From the NCBI RefSeq assembly GCF_017985075.1, contig NZ_JAGNYF010000002.1, forward strand, positions 1 to 64,000: a stretch of DNA of 64,000 nucleotides, read 5' to 3'. The notes below the pieces were generated by a model. The model made no database searches, was not told where the DNA came from, and saw only the letters and a list, made by a program, of their open reading frames with translations. The translations under genes were made by a program, and so were the position numbers. Below, piece by piece: positions 33,591 through 42,792 of the stretch. Source of the stretch: Flavobacterium sp. (GTDB lineage Bacteria; Bacteroidota; Bacteroidia; Flavobacteriales; Flavobacteriaceae). Every line of letters begins with the position of its first letter. Position 1 is the first letter of the stretch.

Positions 33591-34544
33591 ATGTCAGACG
33601 TAGCAGCAATTGAAAAATTAGTAAGCAAACAAAAGCAATTGAAACAAGAAATTGCTAAAGTTATTGTAGGTCAAGATGAAGTAGTAAATCAAATTGTTTT
33701 GAGTGTTTTTTCTGGTGGTCACGCTTTGTTAGTTGGTGTGCCAGGATTAGCAAAAACGTTGATGGTAAATACTATTTCCGAAGCATTAGGGTTACATTTT
33801 AAACGCATTCAGTTTACGCCAGATTTAATGCCTTCAGATATTTTAGGAAGTGAAATTTTAGATGAAACACGAAATTTTAAATTTATAAAAGGTCCGATTT
33901 TTTCCAATATTATTTTGGCGGATGAAATTAACAGAACACCACCAAAAACCCAAGCCGCATTATTAGAAGCGATGCAAGAAAAATCGGTTACAGTTGCAGG
34001 TCAAAGTTTTAAATTAGATTTACCATTTTTTGTTTTAGCAACTCAAAACCCTATTGAGCAAGAAGGAACCTATCCGTTGCCAGAAGCGCAATTAGACCGT
34101 TTTATGTTTGCCATAAATTTAGATTATCCAACTTTTGAAGAAGAAGTTCAAGTAGTGAAAGCCACAACTTCAGATTTGAAGACAACAATAAATCCATTGT
34201 TTACTGCGGAAGAAATTATTTCTTATCAGAATTTAATTAGAAAAATTCCTGTCACAGATAATGTAATTGAATATGCTGTAACATTGGTTTCAAAAACCCG
34301 CCCAAATAATCCTTTAGCGCCTGATTTTGTTAAAAATTATTTAGATTGGGGAGCAGGTCCTCGTGCGTCTCAAAATTTAATTTTAGCAGCAAAAACTAAT
34401 GCAGCTATTAACGGAAAATTTTCTCCAGATATTGAAGACATTCAAGCTGTTGCTTTCGGAATTTTACGCCACAGAATTGTCAAAAATTACAAAGCTGATG
34501 CCGAAGGAATTTCAGAAGAAGACATCATCAGAAAACTTTTTTAA
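33591..34544 (+). CDS. MoxR-family AAA+ ATPase
   Basis: Cytoplasmic AAA+ ATPase of 317 residues from the ATG at 33591. Walker A is GVPGLAKT (49-56), Walker B is ILADEINR, sensor motif ATQNPIEQEGTYPLPEAQLDRF and a C-terminal lid domain with GAGPRASQNL complete the MoxR pattern. MoxR proteins act as chaperones for assembling membrane or metal-containing complexes, often with von Willebrand factor A proteins, but none is next to it here. The intergenic 44 bp after the isomerase gene are made of CCTTTACC-like repeats. The frame extension to 33531 overlaps the previous gene and is unlikely. Confidence 0.92.
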   Translation: MSDVAAIEKLVSKQKQLKQEIAKVIVGQDEVVNQIVLSVFSGGHALLVGVPGLAKTLMVNTISEALGLHFKRIQFTPDLMPSDILGSEILDETRNFKFIKGPIFSNIILADEINRTPPKTQAALLEAMQEKSVTVAGQSFKLDLPFFVLATQNPIEQEGTYPLPEAQLDRFMFAINLDYPTFEEEVQVVKATTSDLKTTINPLFTAEEIISYQNLIRKIPVTDNVIEYAVTLVSKTRPNNPLAPDFVKNYLDWGAGPRASQNLILAAKTNAAINGKFSPDIEDIQAVAFGILRHRIVKNYKADAEGISEEDIIRKLF

Positions 34545-34750
34545 CAACAGGCCTTTTTGTTAATTTGACAAAATACACTACCGTTTTTTTCGAATTTCGT
34601 AGTTTAATTTACTTAAATTAAGAATTCCTAAATAATCACCCCTTTTGTGTTTTATTTTTGAATTAAATTCATTAAAATAGAATAATTACAAATAATAATT
34701 TCGGGAATATCGTTTTTTATTATAAATTTTTTAATCTAAAAAGAATTGGT

Positions 34751-34758
34751 TAAATTTG
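34751..34758 (+). promoter_or_regulatory. putative -7 promoter element of acnB
   Basis: TAAATTTG matches TAnnTTTG and ends 45 bp before the acnB ATG, in a 259-bp AT-rich gap with no coding frame. Confidence 0.45.
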
Positions 34759-34803
34759 TATCAGTTTTAAAACAGATTAATAAATTATCATAATATTTTT
34801 GAT

Positions 34804-37581
34804 ATGGAAACGAATATTTATAAAGAGTACATTAAAGAAATTGAAGAACGTAAAGGTCAGGGATTGCATCCAAAACCAATTGATGGTGCTGATTTACTTA
34901 AAGCGATCGTTTCTCAAATAAAAGATGTAACAAACGAAAATAGAAAAGATTCACTTACGTTTTTTATCTACAATACGTTGCCAGGTACTACAAGTGCAGC
35001 AGTTGAAAAAGCAAATTTCTTAAAAGAAATAATTCTTGGCGAATCTGTAGTTAATGAAATTACTCCTGCATTTGCATTTGAGTTATTATCTCATATGAAA
35101 GGTGGGCCTTCTATAAAAGTGTTGCTTGATATCGCTTTAGGAAACAATTTAGATATTGCAAAAGAAGCTGCAAACGTTTTAAAAACGCAAGTATATTTAT
35201 ATGATGCAGATACAGATCGTTTAAAAGAAGCGTATAAAAATGGAAATGCAATTGCTACAGAAATTTTAGAAAGTTATGCTAAGGCAGAATTTTTTACGAA
35301 ACTTCCTGAAATTGCAGAAGAAATAAAAGTAGTGACCTTTATAGCAGGTGAAGGTGATATTTCTACAGATTTACTTTCTCCGGGAAATCAAGCCCATTCA
35401 CGTTCTGATAGAGAATTGCACGGAAAGTGTATGATTACACCTAAAGCACAAGAAGAAATTAAAGCCTTACAAGCTCAACATCCAGACAAATCTGTAATGT
35501 TAATTGCCGAAAAAGGTACAATGGGTGTAGGTTCATCACGTATGTCGGGTGTAAATAATGTGGCGCTTTGGACAGGTAAACAAGCCAGCCCTTATGTTCC
35601 TTTTGTAAATTTTGCGCCAATTGTTGCAGGGACAAACGGAATTTCTCCAATTTTCTTAACGACAGTTGATGTTACGGGTGGAATTGGTTTAGATTTAAAG
35701 AACTGGGTTAAAAAGACGGATTCAAACGGAGAAGTTATTCGTAATGAAAGTGGTGACCCTGTTTTAGAACACGTATATTCTGTGGAAACAGGAACGGTAC
35801 TTACTATCAATACAAAAACAAAGAAATTATATAATGGCGATAAAGAATTAATTGATATTTCTAAAGCCTTCACACCTCAAAAATTAGAATTTATTAAAGC
35901 CGGTGGTTCTTATGCTATTGTTTTTGGGAAGAAAATTCAAACTTTTGCAGCTGAAACACTTGGTGTCGAAGCGCCATTAGTATATGCGCCTTCAAAAGAA
36001 ATCTCAATTGACGGACAAGGTCTTACTGCTGTTGAAAAAATATTCAATAGAAATGCTGTTGGTACTATTTCTAAAAAAGTATTACACGCGGGTTCAGATG
36101 TTCGTGTAGAGGTAAATATTGTAGGTTCGCAAGATACAACGGGTTTAATGACAGCTCAAGAATTAGAATCTATGGCTGCAACAGTAATTTCTCCAATTGT
36201 AGATGGTGCGTATCAATCGGGTTGTCATACTGCGTCAGTTTGGGATAAAAAAGCACAAGCAAATATTCCGAAATTAATGCAATTTATGAACGATTTCGGA
36301 TTAATTACGGCTCGTGATCCTAAAGGCGTTTATCATCCAATGACAGACGTTATTCATAAAGTTCTTAATGATATAACCATTGATGAATGGGCCATTATTA
36401 TTGGTGGAGATTCGCATACGCGTATGTCTAAAGGTGTTGCTTTTGGTGCTGATTCTGGTACTGTAGCTTTAGCTTTAGCAACTGGTGAAGCGTCAATGCC
36501 AATTCCAGAATCTGTAAAAGTTACTTTTAAAGGTACTATGAAATCATATATGGATTTCCGTGATGTGGTTCACGCTACTCAAGCACAAATGCTACAACAA
36601 TTTGGTGGTGAAAATGTATTCCAAGGTAGAATTATTGAAGTACATTTAGGAACTTTAACGGCTGATCAAGCGTTTACATTTACGGATTGGACAGCAGAAA
36701 TGAAAGCCAAAGCATCTATTTGTATTTCTGAAGATGATACTTTAATTGAATCGTTAGAAATTGCAAAAGGAAGAATTCAAATTATGATTGATAAAGGAAT
36801 GGACAATCATAATAAAGTACTTCAAGGATTAATTAATAAAGCAAATAAACGAATTGCAGAAATTAAATCAGGTGATAAACCAGCTTTAAGACCAGATACA
36901 AATGCAAAATATAGCGCAGAAGTTGTTGTAGATTTAGATGTAATCGCAGAGCCTATGATTGCTGATCCAGATGTAAACAATAAAGATGTTTCTAAACGAT
37001 ATACACACGATACGATTCGTCCATTATCTTTTTATGGAGGAACAAAAAAGGTAGATTTAGGATTTATCGGTTCTTGTATGGTACACAAAGGAGATATGAA
37101 AATTTTAGCTCAAATGCTTAAAAATGTGGAAGCACAAAAAGGAGAAGTTAAATTTAATGCACCCTTAGTAGTTGCTCCACCAACCTATAATATTGTTGAC
37201 GAATTAAAAGCAGAAGGTGATTGGGAAGTTCTTCAAAGATATTCTGGTTTCGAATTTGACGATAATGCTCCAAAAGGTGCAGCTCGTACAGAATACGAAA
37301 ATATGTTATATTTAGAGCGACCAGGTTGTAATCTTTGTATGGGTAATCAAGAAAAAGCTTCAAAAGGAGACACGGTTATGGCTACTTCAACTCGTTTATT
37401 CCAAGGAAGAGTAGTGGAAGATACTGCTGAGAAAAAAGGAGAGTCTTTATTGTCTTCAACTCCAGTAGTAGTCTTATCAACAATTTTAGGAAGAACGCCA
37501 ACCATTGAAGAATACAAAAAAGCAGTAGAAGGTATTAACTTAACTAAGTTTGCGCCTTCGCATAAATTATTAACGAATTAA
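34804..37581 (+). CDS. acnB: aconitate hydratase B
   Basis: Iron-sulfur enzyme of the TCA cycle that isomerises citrate to isocitrate; AcnB enzymes often also dehydrate 2-methylisocitrate. The protein has an N-terminal HEAT-like domain (about 1-160), a swivelling domain with GMGVGSSRMSGVN-like GVGSSRMSGVNNV, and the catalytic core with GGDSHTRMSKG. The [4Fe-4S] cysteines are Cys758 (GSCMVHKGD), Cys842 and Cys845 (PGCNLCMGNQ). At 925 residues it is about 60 longer than E. coli AcnB, with the additions near 300-340 in the swivelling part. It is monocistronic. Confidence 0.96.
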   Translation: METNIYKEYIKEIEERKGQGLHPKPIDGADLLKAIVSQIKDVTNENRKDSLTFFIYNTLPGTTSAAVEKANFLKEIILGESVVNEITPAFAFELLSHMKGGPSIKVLLDIALGNNLDIAKEAANVLKTQVYLYDADTDRLKEAYKNGNAIATEILESYAKAEFFTKLPEIAEEIKVVTFIAGEGDISTDLLSPGNQAHSRSDRELHGKCMITPKAQEEIKALQAQHPDKSVMLIAEKGTMGVGSSRMSGVNNVALWTGKQASPYVPFVNFAPIVAGTNGISPIFLTTVDVTGGIGLDLKNWVKKTDSNGEVIRNESGDPVLEHVYSVETGTVLTINTKTKKLYNGDKELIDISKAFTPQKLEFIKAGGSYAIVFGKKIQTFAAETLGVEAPLVYAPSKEISIDGQGLTAVEKIFNRNAVGTISKKVLHAGSDVRVEVNIVGSQDTTGLMTAQELESMAATVISPIVDGAYQSGCHTASVWDKKAQANIPKLMQFMNDFGLITARDPKGVYHPMTDVIHKVLNDITIDEWAIIIGGDSHTRMSKGVAFGADSGTVALALATGEASMPIPESVKVTFKGTMKSYMDFRDVVHATQAQMLQQFGGENVFQGRIIEVHLGTLTADQAFTFTDWTAEMKAKASICISEDDTLIESLEIAKGRIQIMIDKGMDNHNKVLQGLINKANKRIAEIKSGDKPALRPDTNAKYSAEVVVDLDVIAEPMIADPDVNNKDVSKRYTHDTIRPLSFYGGTKKVDLGFIGSCMVHKGDMKILAQMLKNVEAQKGEVKFNAPLVVAPPTYNIVDELKAEGDWEVLQRYSGFEFDDNAPKGAARTEYENMLYLERPGCNLCMGNQEKASKGDTVMATSTRLFQGRVVEDTAEKKGESLLSSTPVVVLSTILGRTPTIEEYKKAVEGINLTKFAPSHKLLTN

Positions 37582-37600
37582 TTTATAGTACATATAAACG

Positions 37601-37630
37601 AAAAACGCCAAGTGAAAGCTTGGCGTTTTT
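37601..37630. terminator. terminator between acnB and DUF4105 gene
   Basis: AAAAACGCCAAG and CTTGGCGTTTTT form a 12-bp stem with a 6-nt loop and flanking A and T runs, so it can work for both convergent genes. Confidence 0.9.
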
Positions 37631-37642
37631 TTATTTAATAAT

Positions 37643-38755
37643 TTATGAAAAACTATTGAGTTTTATCTTTTTATATTTTATTACAATCTTAATCAACCAA
37701 AACAGGTGCAATGCGATGATTGGTAGTACTATGAATACTTGCACTTTGTTTACAATATAAGCTAAATAAACCATTGTGAGCGCCATACAAATTTGACCAA
37801 ATAAAATGGTTTTTCGAGTATTCTTTTTCCAATAAAAATAAGCAAACAACAATAGTAACGGATTGAATAATAAGATGTTGTAATTCCATAGAATTTCTTC
37901 GTGTAACGAATAAAATCCTACTAGACTGAAAAACAATCCTAAAAACCCTGCAAAAATGAAATAGGTAATTTGTATGCCTTTTTTGTTTATTAAAATCAAA
38001 ATTACAATCGCAGCTAATAAAGAATAAATAGAATTTATATAGGAAAATGGCTTTGTAATGGTTTCTTTATTTAAAATTTCGGAAGGTTTTGCGATTTTTT
38101 TTCCATTTTGAGTGGCAGTATTTAATACTTTTTCAAATTCTAAAGGTAAAAATAGGCGAGTCGCGGATTGGTCAACTTTAGTTCCAAAAATAATTTGAAT
38201 CCCTAATTTCATATAAAAATCCGACATATACGGATATAAAATTTCTCTGTAACTTTGCTCTGATTTCGGTTGTTTTAGAATTTCTTCGCCTAAAATTTTA
38301 TTGATTTTATCTACAACCATTGTAGTACAATTTTTATCAATAAATTTATAGGTATAAAAGCGTTCTTCGGAAGTTAAACTACTGTTGAGTTCATTCAATA
38401 GTTGTTGTTTTTGTGCTGTAGTTAAATTTAATTCTTGTGCTACAATACTTCTGCCGTCTAATTTGTAATTATATTCAAAATCGTAGTAATTTTCGCTTGT
38501 TACAAAATATTGTAAATCACCTTTTACAAATTTCATCATAAAATTTGGTGTCGAAAAATCAAAAGCACCATAATTATACACCACGTCAATTTGATTTACA
38601 TTATCTGTAATTCGAATTCCTGTATGTCCATACATTGCGTAAGAAACAGGCGCCGTTCCGCAAGTTAAAATACTAACTTTCGCATTGTCTGACAAAATTA
38701 CATTTTGAGATATACCAATAATGGGAAGTAATAAGAAAAGTAATTTTTTTAGCAT
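37643..38755 (-). CDS. DUF4105 family exported membrane protein
   Basis: Protein of 370 residues with a signal peptide (about 1-16, ending GISQ), a periplasmic DUF4105 domain (about 20-215) and about five C-terminal membrane segments (roughly 240-360). The DUF4105 domain shows MYGHTGIRI and YNYGAFDFSTPNF near the start and KNCTTMVVDKI around residue 145; the His and Cys of these motifs recall papain-like/NlpC-type folds, so a hydrolase role is possible but unproven. It lies 68 bp downstream of the PorV-like gene on the same strand, a pairing that may be functional. Confidence 0.82.
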   Translation of the reverse strand: MLKKLLFLLLPIIGISQNVILSDNAKVSILTCGTAPVSYAMYGHTGIRITDNVNQIDVVYNYGAFDFSTPNFMMKFVKGDLQYFVTSENYYDFEYNYKLDGRSIVAQELNLTTAQKQQLLNELNSSLTSEERFYTYKFIDKNCTTMVVDKINKILGEEILKQPKSEQSYREILYPYMSDFYMKLGIQIIFGTKVDQSATRLFLPLEFEKVLNTATQNGKKIAKPSEILNKETITKPFSYINSIYSLLAAIVILILINKKGIQITYFIFAGFLGLFFSLVGFYSLHEEILWNYNILLFNPLLLLFAYFYWKKNTRKTILFGQICMALTMVYLAYIVNKVQVFIVLPIIALHLFWLIKIVIKYKKIKLNSFS

Positions 38756-38823
38756 ATTATATGTGTTTTTAACGACTAATAAAAGTCTAATATCTATATT
38801 CTATTCTCTATATTCTCAAAAAA

Positions 38824-39897
38824 TTATCTTCTAAAAATTCCTAAATCCACTTTTACAGAAAAGACATTAGAATATAGCGCCGCACTTTGATTTCCTAAAT
38901 CAGTTAAGGCGTAATCTACTTGAATGCCTTTGTATTTAAAACCTAAACCAATATTTGGTTGAAAACTTACTTTGTTTGTATTATCAATTTGTGTGATTTG
39001 TTGAAAATTCCCAATACCAGCTCGTAAAAAAGCCAAATCAATATATCCGAATTCCAAACCAACTGCAGGACTAATGCTTACCATACTTGTAGAAATAATA
39101 TCATTTGTTTGTGCAAATTCCATATTCAAATTGGCTGCGGTTGTTAAGGTGTAATCGTAATGAAATTCGAATTTTTTTGACAATCCAAATTGTGCTTTTG
39201 GTAACGTAATTTCACTGGTTTCAGGTAATTCTTGGTTTTCACCTGGAACCGCATTTTTTATTTTTTCATATTCTTCTTCGTTGATGGTCCAAGTGTTGTA
39301 TGTTGTCGTGATATCTCGTAACATTAAACCAAATTTCCAATCGTTTTTGTTTTGAAATTGTAAGCCTACATCAAATCCAAAACCCCAAGAAGAGGCAAAA
39401 TCGCCAATAATTCTTCGAATTACTTTGGCATTCACACCATAATTAAAACCTTGAACGGGTAATTTTCTGGCGTATGAAAACGTAACGCCATAATCGGCAG
39501 TTGAAAAAAGAGAAATTCTATTATAATCAATATTACCCTGACTGTCAATTAATTGAGTGGTATTTAAAATATCATCTACCCCAAAACGAATTAAAGAAAT
39601 TCCGAAAGCGCTTCTGTCGTCAATTGGCATAGCAAAACAGGCGTAATCATATTGCGCAATATTTGCAAAATAATTCGCGTGCATTAAAGCAATTTGTTTG
39701 TCTTCCAATTGTAAAATTCCTGCTGGATTCCAATATCCTGAATTTACATCCGAGGTTTGTGCAGTTACCGCATTACTCATTCCTAACGCCGCCGCATCCA
39801 CTCCAATGTTTAAAAATTCGTTGGAATATTTACGAATAGTTTGTCCGAAAAATGACGTGGAAGTCAGCAACCCGATGAATACTATTATTTTTTTCAA
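38824..39897 (-). CDS. PorV/PorQ-family outer-membrane protein (PorV2-like)
   Basis: Outer-membrane barrel of 357 residues. A signal peptide (KKIIVFIGLLTSTSFFGQ) is followed by KYSNEFLNIGVDAAALGMSNA, the hallmark N-terminus of the PorV/PorQ family, and WNPAGIL; the rest is beta-rich with many aromatic and Gly residues, FadL-like. PorV proteins help move T9SS cargo across the outer membrane; this paralogue is of the kind named PorV2. No ATG gives the signal peptide: the start is probably the TTG at 39897, with another TTG at 39918 possible. It is followed by the DUF4105 gene and divergent from pssA. Confidence 0.82.
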   Translation of the reverse strand: MKKIIVFIGLLTSTSFFGQTIRKYSNEFLNIGVDAAALGMSNAVTAQTSDVNSGYWNPAGILQLEDKQIALMHANYFANIAQYDYACFAMPIDDRSAFGISLIRFGVDDILNTTQLIDSQGNIDYNRISLFSTADYGVTFSYARKLPVQGFNYGVNAKVIRRIIGDFASSWGFGFDVGLQFQNKNDWKFGLMLRDITTTYNTWTINEEEYEKIKNAVPGENQELPETSEITLPKAQFGLSKKFEFHYDYTLTTAANLNMEFAQTNDIISTSMVSISPAVGLEFGYIDLAFLRAGIGNFQQITQIDNTNKVSFQPNIGLGFKYKGIQVDYALTDLGNQSAALYSNVFSVKVDLGIFRR

Positions 39898-39967
39898 ATC
39901 ATTTAAATCTAACAACAAATATCATAATTTCTTCTTTAATAAACTCAAATTCTTTCAATTTATTGTT

Positions 39968-39975
39968 TACATTTG
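39968..39975 (+). promoter_or_regulatory. putative -7 promoter element of pssA
   Basis: TACATTTG matches TAnnTTTG and ends 36 bp before the pssA ATG, in the region divergent from the PorV-like gene. Confidence 0.5.
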
Positions 39976-40011
39976 CTATAGAAAATTCATAATAAAAAAA
40001 AACATTACTTA

Positions 40012-40752
40012 ATGAGTATCAAAAAACACATTCCAAATACCATCACTTTGTTGAATTTATTAGCAGGTTTGCTGTCATTAATTCACGCATTTAACGGGAA
40101 TTATAATGAAGCTTTTTCATTGGTTTGTTTGGGAATTTTCTTCGATTATTGGGATGGTTTTTTTGCCAGAATTTGGAAAGTACAAAGTCCAATTGGTTTA
40201 CAATTGGATTCTTTAGCAGATATGGTGACAAGTGGAGTGGTGCCAGGATTGGTAATGTATAAAATGTTAGCAGATATTCAGGAAAACCAATCGCAATATA
40301 ATTTAACAGAAGACACGTATTATATGGGTGTTGTACCATATTTAGGATTTTTAATCACTTTAGCATCTTGTTACAGATTGGCTAAATTTAATATCGATAC
40401 GCGTCAAACGGATTCGTTTATTGGTTTGCCAACACCAGCAAATGCTTTGTTAATTATGAGTATTCCAATGATTCAGTTTCATTCAGAATTTGAATGGTTG
40501 GTTGATTTTTTAAGTAATCCTTATGTTTTAGTTGGAATTACAGTTTTAAGTTCGTATTTATTAAATGCAGAAATTCCTTTATTTTCTTTAAAAGTAAAAA
40601 GTTTTAGCTGGGAAAAATATAAAATGCAAGTCGTATTTTTAATCCTTTCTTTAATTTTATTAATCTTGTTAGAATTTATCGCCATCCCAATTATCATTTT
40701 GTTATATGTGATTTTATCGGTTGTGAATAATGCGATTGCTAAGAAAGTGTAG
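40012..40752 (+). CDS. pssA: CDP-diacylglycerol--serine O-phosphatidyltransferase
   Basis: Inner-membrane enzyme that makes phosphatidylserine from CDP-diacylglycerol and serine, the precursor of phosphatidylethanolamine. The 246-residue protein carries the full CDP-alcohol phosphotransferase motif: Asp45-x2-Asp48-Gly49-x2-Ala52-Arg53-x8-Gly62-x3-Asp66-x3-Asp70. About seven membrane segments are present. The early IPNTITLLNLLAGLLS and FIGLPTPANALLI blocks are typical of bacterial PssA. It is followed by an unrelated-looking membrane protein gene 37 bp downstream that could be cotranscribed. Confidence 0.94.
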   Translation: MSIKKHIPNTITLLNLLAGLLSLIHAFNGNYNEAFSLVCLGIFFDYWDGFFARIWKVQSPIGLQLDSLADMVTSGVVPGLVMYKMLADIQENQSQYNLTEDTYYMGVVPYLGFLITLASCYRLAKFNIDTRQTDSFIGLPTPANALLIMSIPMIQFHSEFEWLVDFLSNPYVLVGITVLSSYLLNAEIPLFSLKVKSFSWEKYKMQVVFLILSLILLILLEFIAIPIIILLYVILSVVNNAIAKKV

Positions 40753-40789
40753 AAAAAATCACATATCAATAGTACTTTGAAATATAGTT

Positions 40790-41377
40790 ATGAAAAATAA
40801 GAGAATGACAAATATTAATAGAATTATATTCAAAATACATTTTTTCGTTTTGAGCTTTGTCATTTTAAATTATTTGGTACAATTAATAACGAATTTCGGA
40901 ATTAATAGTAGTCTAATTTTTATTTTAAAGCTCCTGATATATGTTAGTGGGTTCACATTATTTTTTCTCAATAGAAAACCATTCAAGAAACTCGCGGTAT
41001 ATTATTTCTATTACTTTATTTCAATTTTAACAGGAATTCTATTTTATATTTTCGGAGGAATTTTTTTAGGAATATTAACTTCAATATTTCTGAAACTTGT
41101 TTATCCAAAAGAAATTAAATATCAGAAAGAAAATTTAAAAGTTTATTCATCTTTCAATGGGTTTTTAGGGGCTTGTTGCCAATATGAAATAGTAGAAAAT
41201 AAACTTTTGATATTTGAAAAGTATTATGGAATAATTAAAATAGAAGGACAATTGGAATCTTTAAAAAGCGATATAAAACTTTTAAATAATAAAGTTCAAT
41301 ATAAACACAAGGTAATAAATTTTAAAGGAGAAACTAAAATTGAAACCGACACAGTTGAAAAGATTGAACTTGAATAA
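40790..41377 (+). CDS. hypothetical membrane protein
   Basis: No family recognised. The 195-residue protein has three to four hydrophobic segments in its first half (about 10-35, 40-58, 68-85, 86-105) and a soluble C-terminal half with beta-strand character (YKHKVINFKGETKIETDTVEKIELE). The FGGIFLGILTSIFLKLVYPKEIKYQ stretch (given as a location marker, 83-107) joins the two parts. Two adjacent cysteines (GACCQYE) occur near residue 125. The codon use is that of the neighbours. It follows pssA by 37 bp; role unknown. Confidence 0.6.
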   Translation: MKNKRMTNINRIIFKIHFFVLSFVILNYLVQLITNFGINSSLIFILKLLIYVSGFTLFFLNRKPFKKLAVYYFYYFISILTGILFYIFGGIFLGILTSIFLKLVYPKEIKYQKENLKVYSSFNGFLGACCQYEIVENKLLIFEKYYGIIKIEGQLESLKSDIKLLNNKVQYKHKVINFKGETKIETDTVEKIELE

Positions 41378-41451
41378 AGTTACTACAAATGATAACTAAT
41401 TCAAGGAATGGTGAGGTTTGAGTTTTACGATTTTTAATATTAAGTTTTGTT

Positions 41452-41459
41452 TATTTTTG
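41452..41459 (+). promoter_or_regulatory. putative -7 promoter element of GH25 gene
   Basis: TATTTTTG matches TAnnTTTG, 65 bp before the ATG of the lysozyme gene. No well-spaced -33 TTG is visible. Confidence 0.35.
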
Positions 41460-41524
41460 AGAATTCTTGGTTTTGGTGTTTCGTCACTTCTTTAAGACAC
41501 TAAACAAATTAAATTATTAATATA

Positions 41525-42367
41525 ATGGCAACAAGAAGAAAATATACTTCTAAAAGAAAAAAACAAACTTTAATTAGTCCGAAATCTTTCAAATGGATTC
41601 TTGGACTTTTTTTGTTATTATGTACGATTGTTTTCGTGTACCAGAAAAAAGATATGTTATTATATTATTTGGGATTTAAAACTAAAAACACCGAATTAAC
41701 TGCAAATCAGAGGAAATTAGAAGATAAACGCATAAATGATATCGTTGCCAATCACGAAGGTAAAATTTTCGGCATTGATGTTTCTCAGTATCAAGGTACT
41801 ATTGATTGGGGAAATCTTGAAGCTATTGAGGAGCAATTTGAAATTAAGTTTGTTGTGGTTCGGGCAACAGCCGGAAGTAAAAAAGCAGATAGAAACTTCA
41901 AAAAAAATTGGAGAAATTTATCATCAACTGTTTATATTCAGGGTGCTTATCATTATTATCGTCCAGATGAAAATTCAACCGATCAAGCCAATAATTTTAT
42001 TAAGAATGTAAAATTACGAAAAGGACATTTGCCACCAATTTTAGATATCGAAAAAATGCCTAAAGGGCAATCGATGGACAAATTAAAGAAAGGGTTACAA
42101 AATTGGTTAACACTAGTAGAAAAAGAGTACGGAGTGAAACCGATAATATATACGGGTGAAAAATATTATGAAGATTTTTTGCGAGACGATTTCCCAGACT
42201 ACTTATTTTGGATAGCAAACTACAATCCTTGGAAAGAAAAAATTGAAGATGATTATTTAATGTGGCAATTTACTGAGAAAGCAAAACTTCACGGCGTTAA
42301 TGAATTAGTTGATGTCAATGTTTTCAACGGAAACGTTGAGGATTTAAAGAAAGTGTGTATTAAATAA
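41525..42367 (+). CDS. glycoside hydrolase family 25 (lysozyme-like) protein
   Basis: Predicted muramidase of 280 residues that cleaves the glycan strands of peptidoglycan. A basic N-terminus (RRKYTSKRKK) and one membrane anchor (about 22-40) place it in the periplasm facing out of the inner membrane. The GH25 barrel starts GIDVSQYQGTIDW (Asp85), continues with FVVVRATAGSKKAD and GAYHYYRPDEN, and has the catalytic block PPILDIEKM (Asp174, Glu176). The end has YLMWQFTEK, typical for the family. It overlaps the tail of the DUF5808 gene on the other strand by 8 bp. It may act in cell-wall remodelling. Confidence 0.92.
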   Translation: MATRRKYTSKRKKQTLISPKSFKWILGLFLLLCTIVFVYQKKDMLLYYLGFKTKNTELTANQRKLEDKRINDIVANHEGKIFGIDVSQYQGTIDWGNLEAIEEQFEIKFVVVRATAGSKKADRNFKKNWRNLSSTVYIQGAYHYYRPDENSTDQANNFIKNVKLRKGHLPPILDIEKMPKGQSMDKLKKGLQNWLTLVEKEYGVKPIIYTGEKYYEDFLRDDFPDYLFWIANYNPWKEKIEDDYLMWQFTEKAKLHGVNELVDVNVFNGNVEDLKKVCIK

Positions 42368-42593
42368 TCCATTTTTTGGGTAAAAATGCCATAGAAAATA
42401 CGATTAAAAAAATAATAGCAATTAATAACGCAACAGATTTTGAATTGGCAAAGTTAGTGGTCCAGCCCATCCAAGCTTCTCTTTTTGGCGGTAATAATCT
42501 TTCATCTTCTGGATTATAATAAAACACGCCACATTTCCAATTATTTGGGTCTTTGCGCCAAGCTTCTAATTGTTCTTTTGATGGATTTTTCAT
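42360..42593 (-). CDS. DUF5808 domain protein
   Basis: Small protein of 77 residues. The N-terminal half has DPNNWKCGVFYYNPEDERLLPPKR (residue range 15-38), the DUF5808 pattern of a short Trp/Tyr-rich motif followed by GWTTNFA; a single C-terminal membrane segment spans about 53-72. Function unknown. It is convergent with the GH25 gene, overlapping its end by 8 bp. The 199 bp between its start and the end of lptB contain GACGC-CGTGAC repeat fragments but no gene. Confidence 0.75.
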   Translation of the reverse strand: MKNPSKEQLEAWRKDPNNWKCGVFYYNPEDERLLPPKREAWMGWTTNFANSKSVALLIAIIFLIVFSMAFLPKKWII

Positions 42594-42792
42594 ATGATAG
42601 GTACGCGGATAATATGGGTTTTAATCGATTTATACAGATTTTTTAATCATTGCATTTACTTAAATTTGTATAAGGAAGATATTTCCCTGCGTCTTAATGA
42701 CGAATTAAACACATTCTTGCAATTACAATTGAGACGCTTTCAGCGTGACAAACGTGGTGTGAAAAATAAATTCTATTTGTCTATGTGTTTAG

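Noticed and set aside
40790-41377. Possible pseudogene because no family is recognised.
   Set aside because: The frame is intact, with organised membrane segments and neighbour-like codon use; kept as a hypothetical gene.
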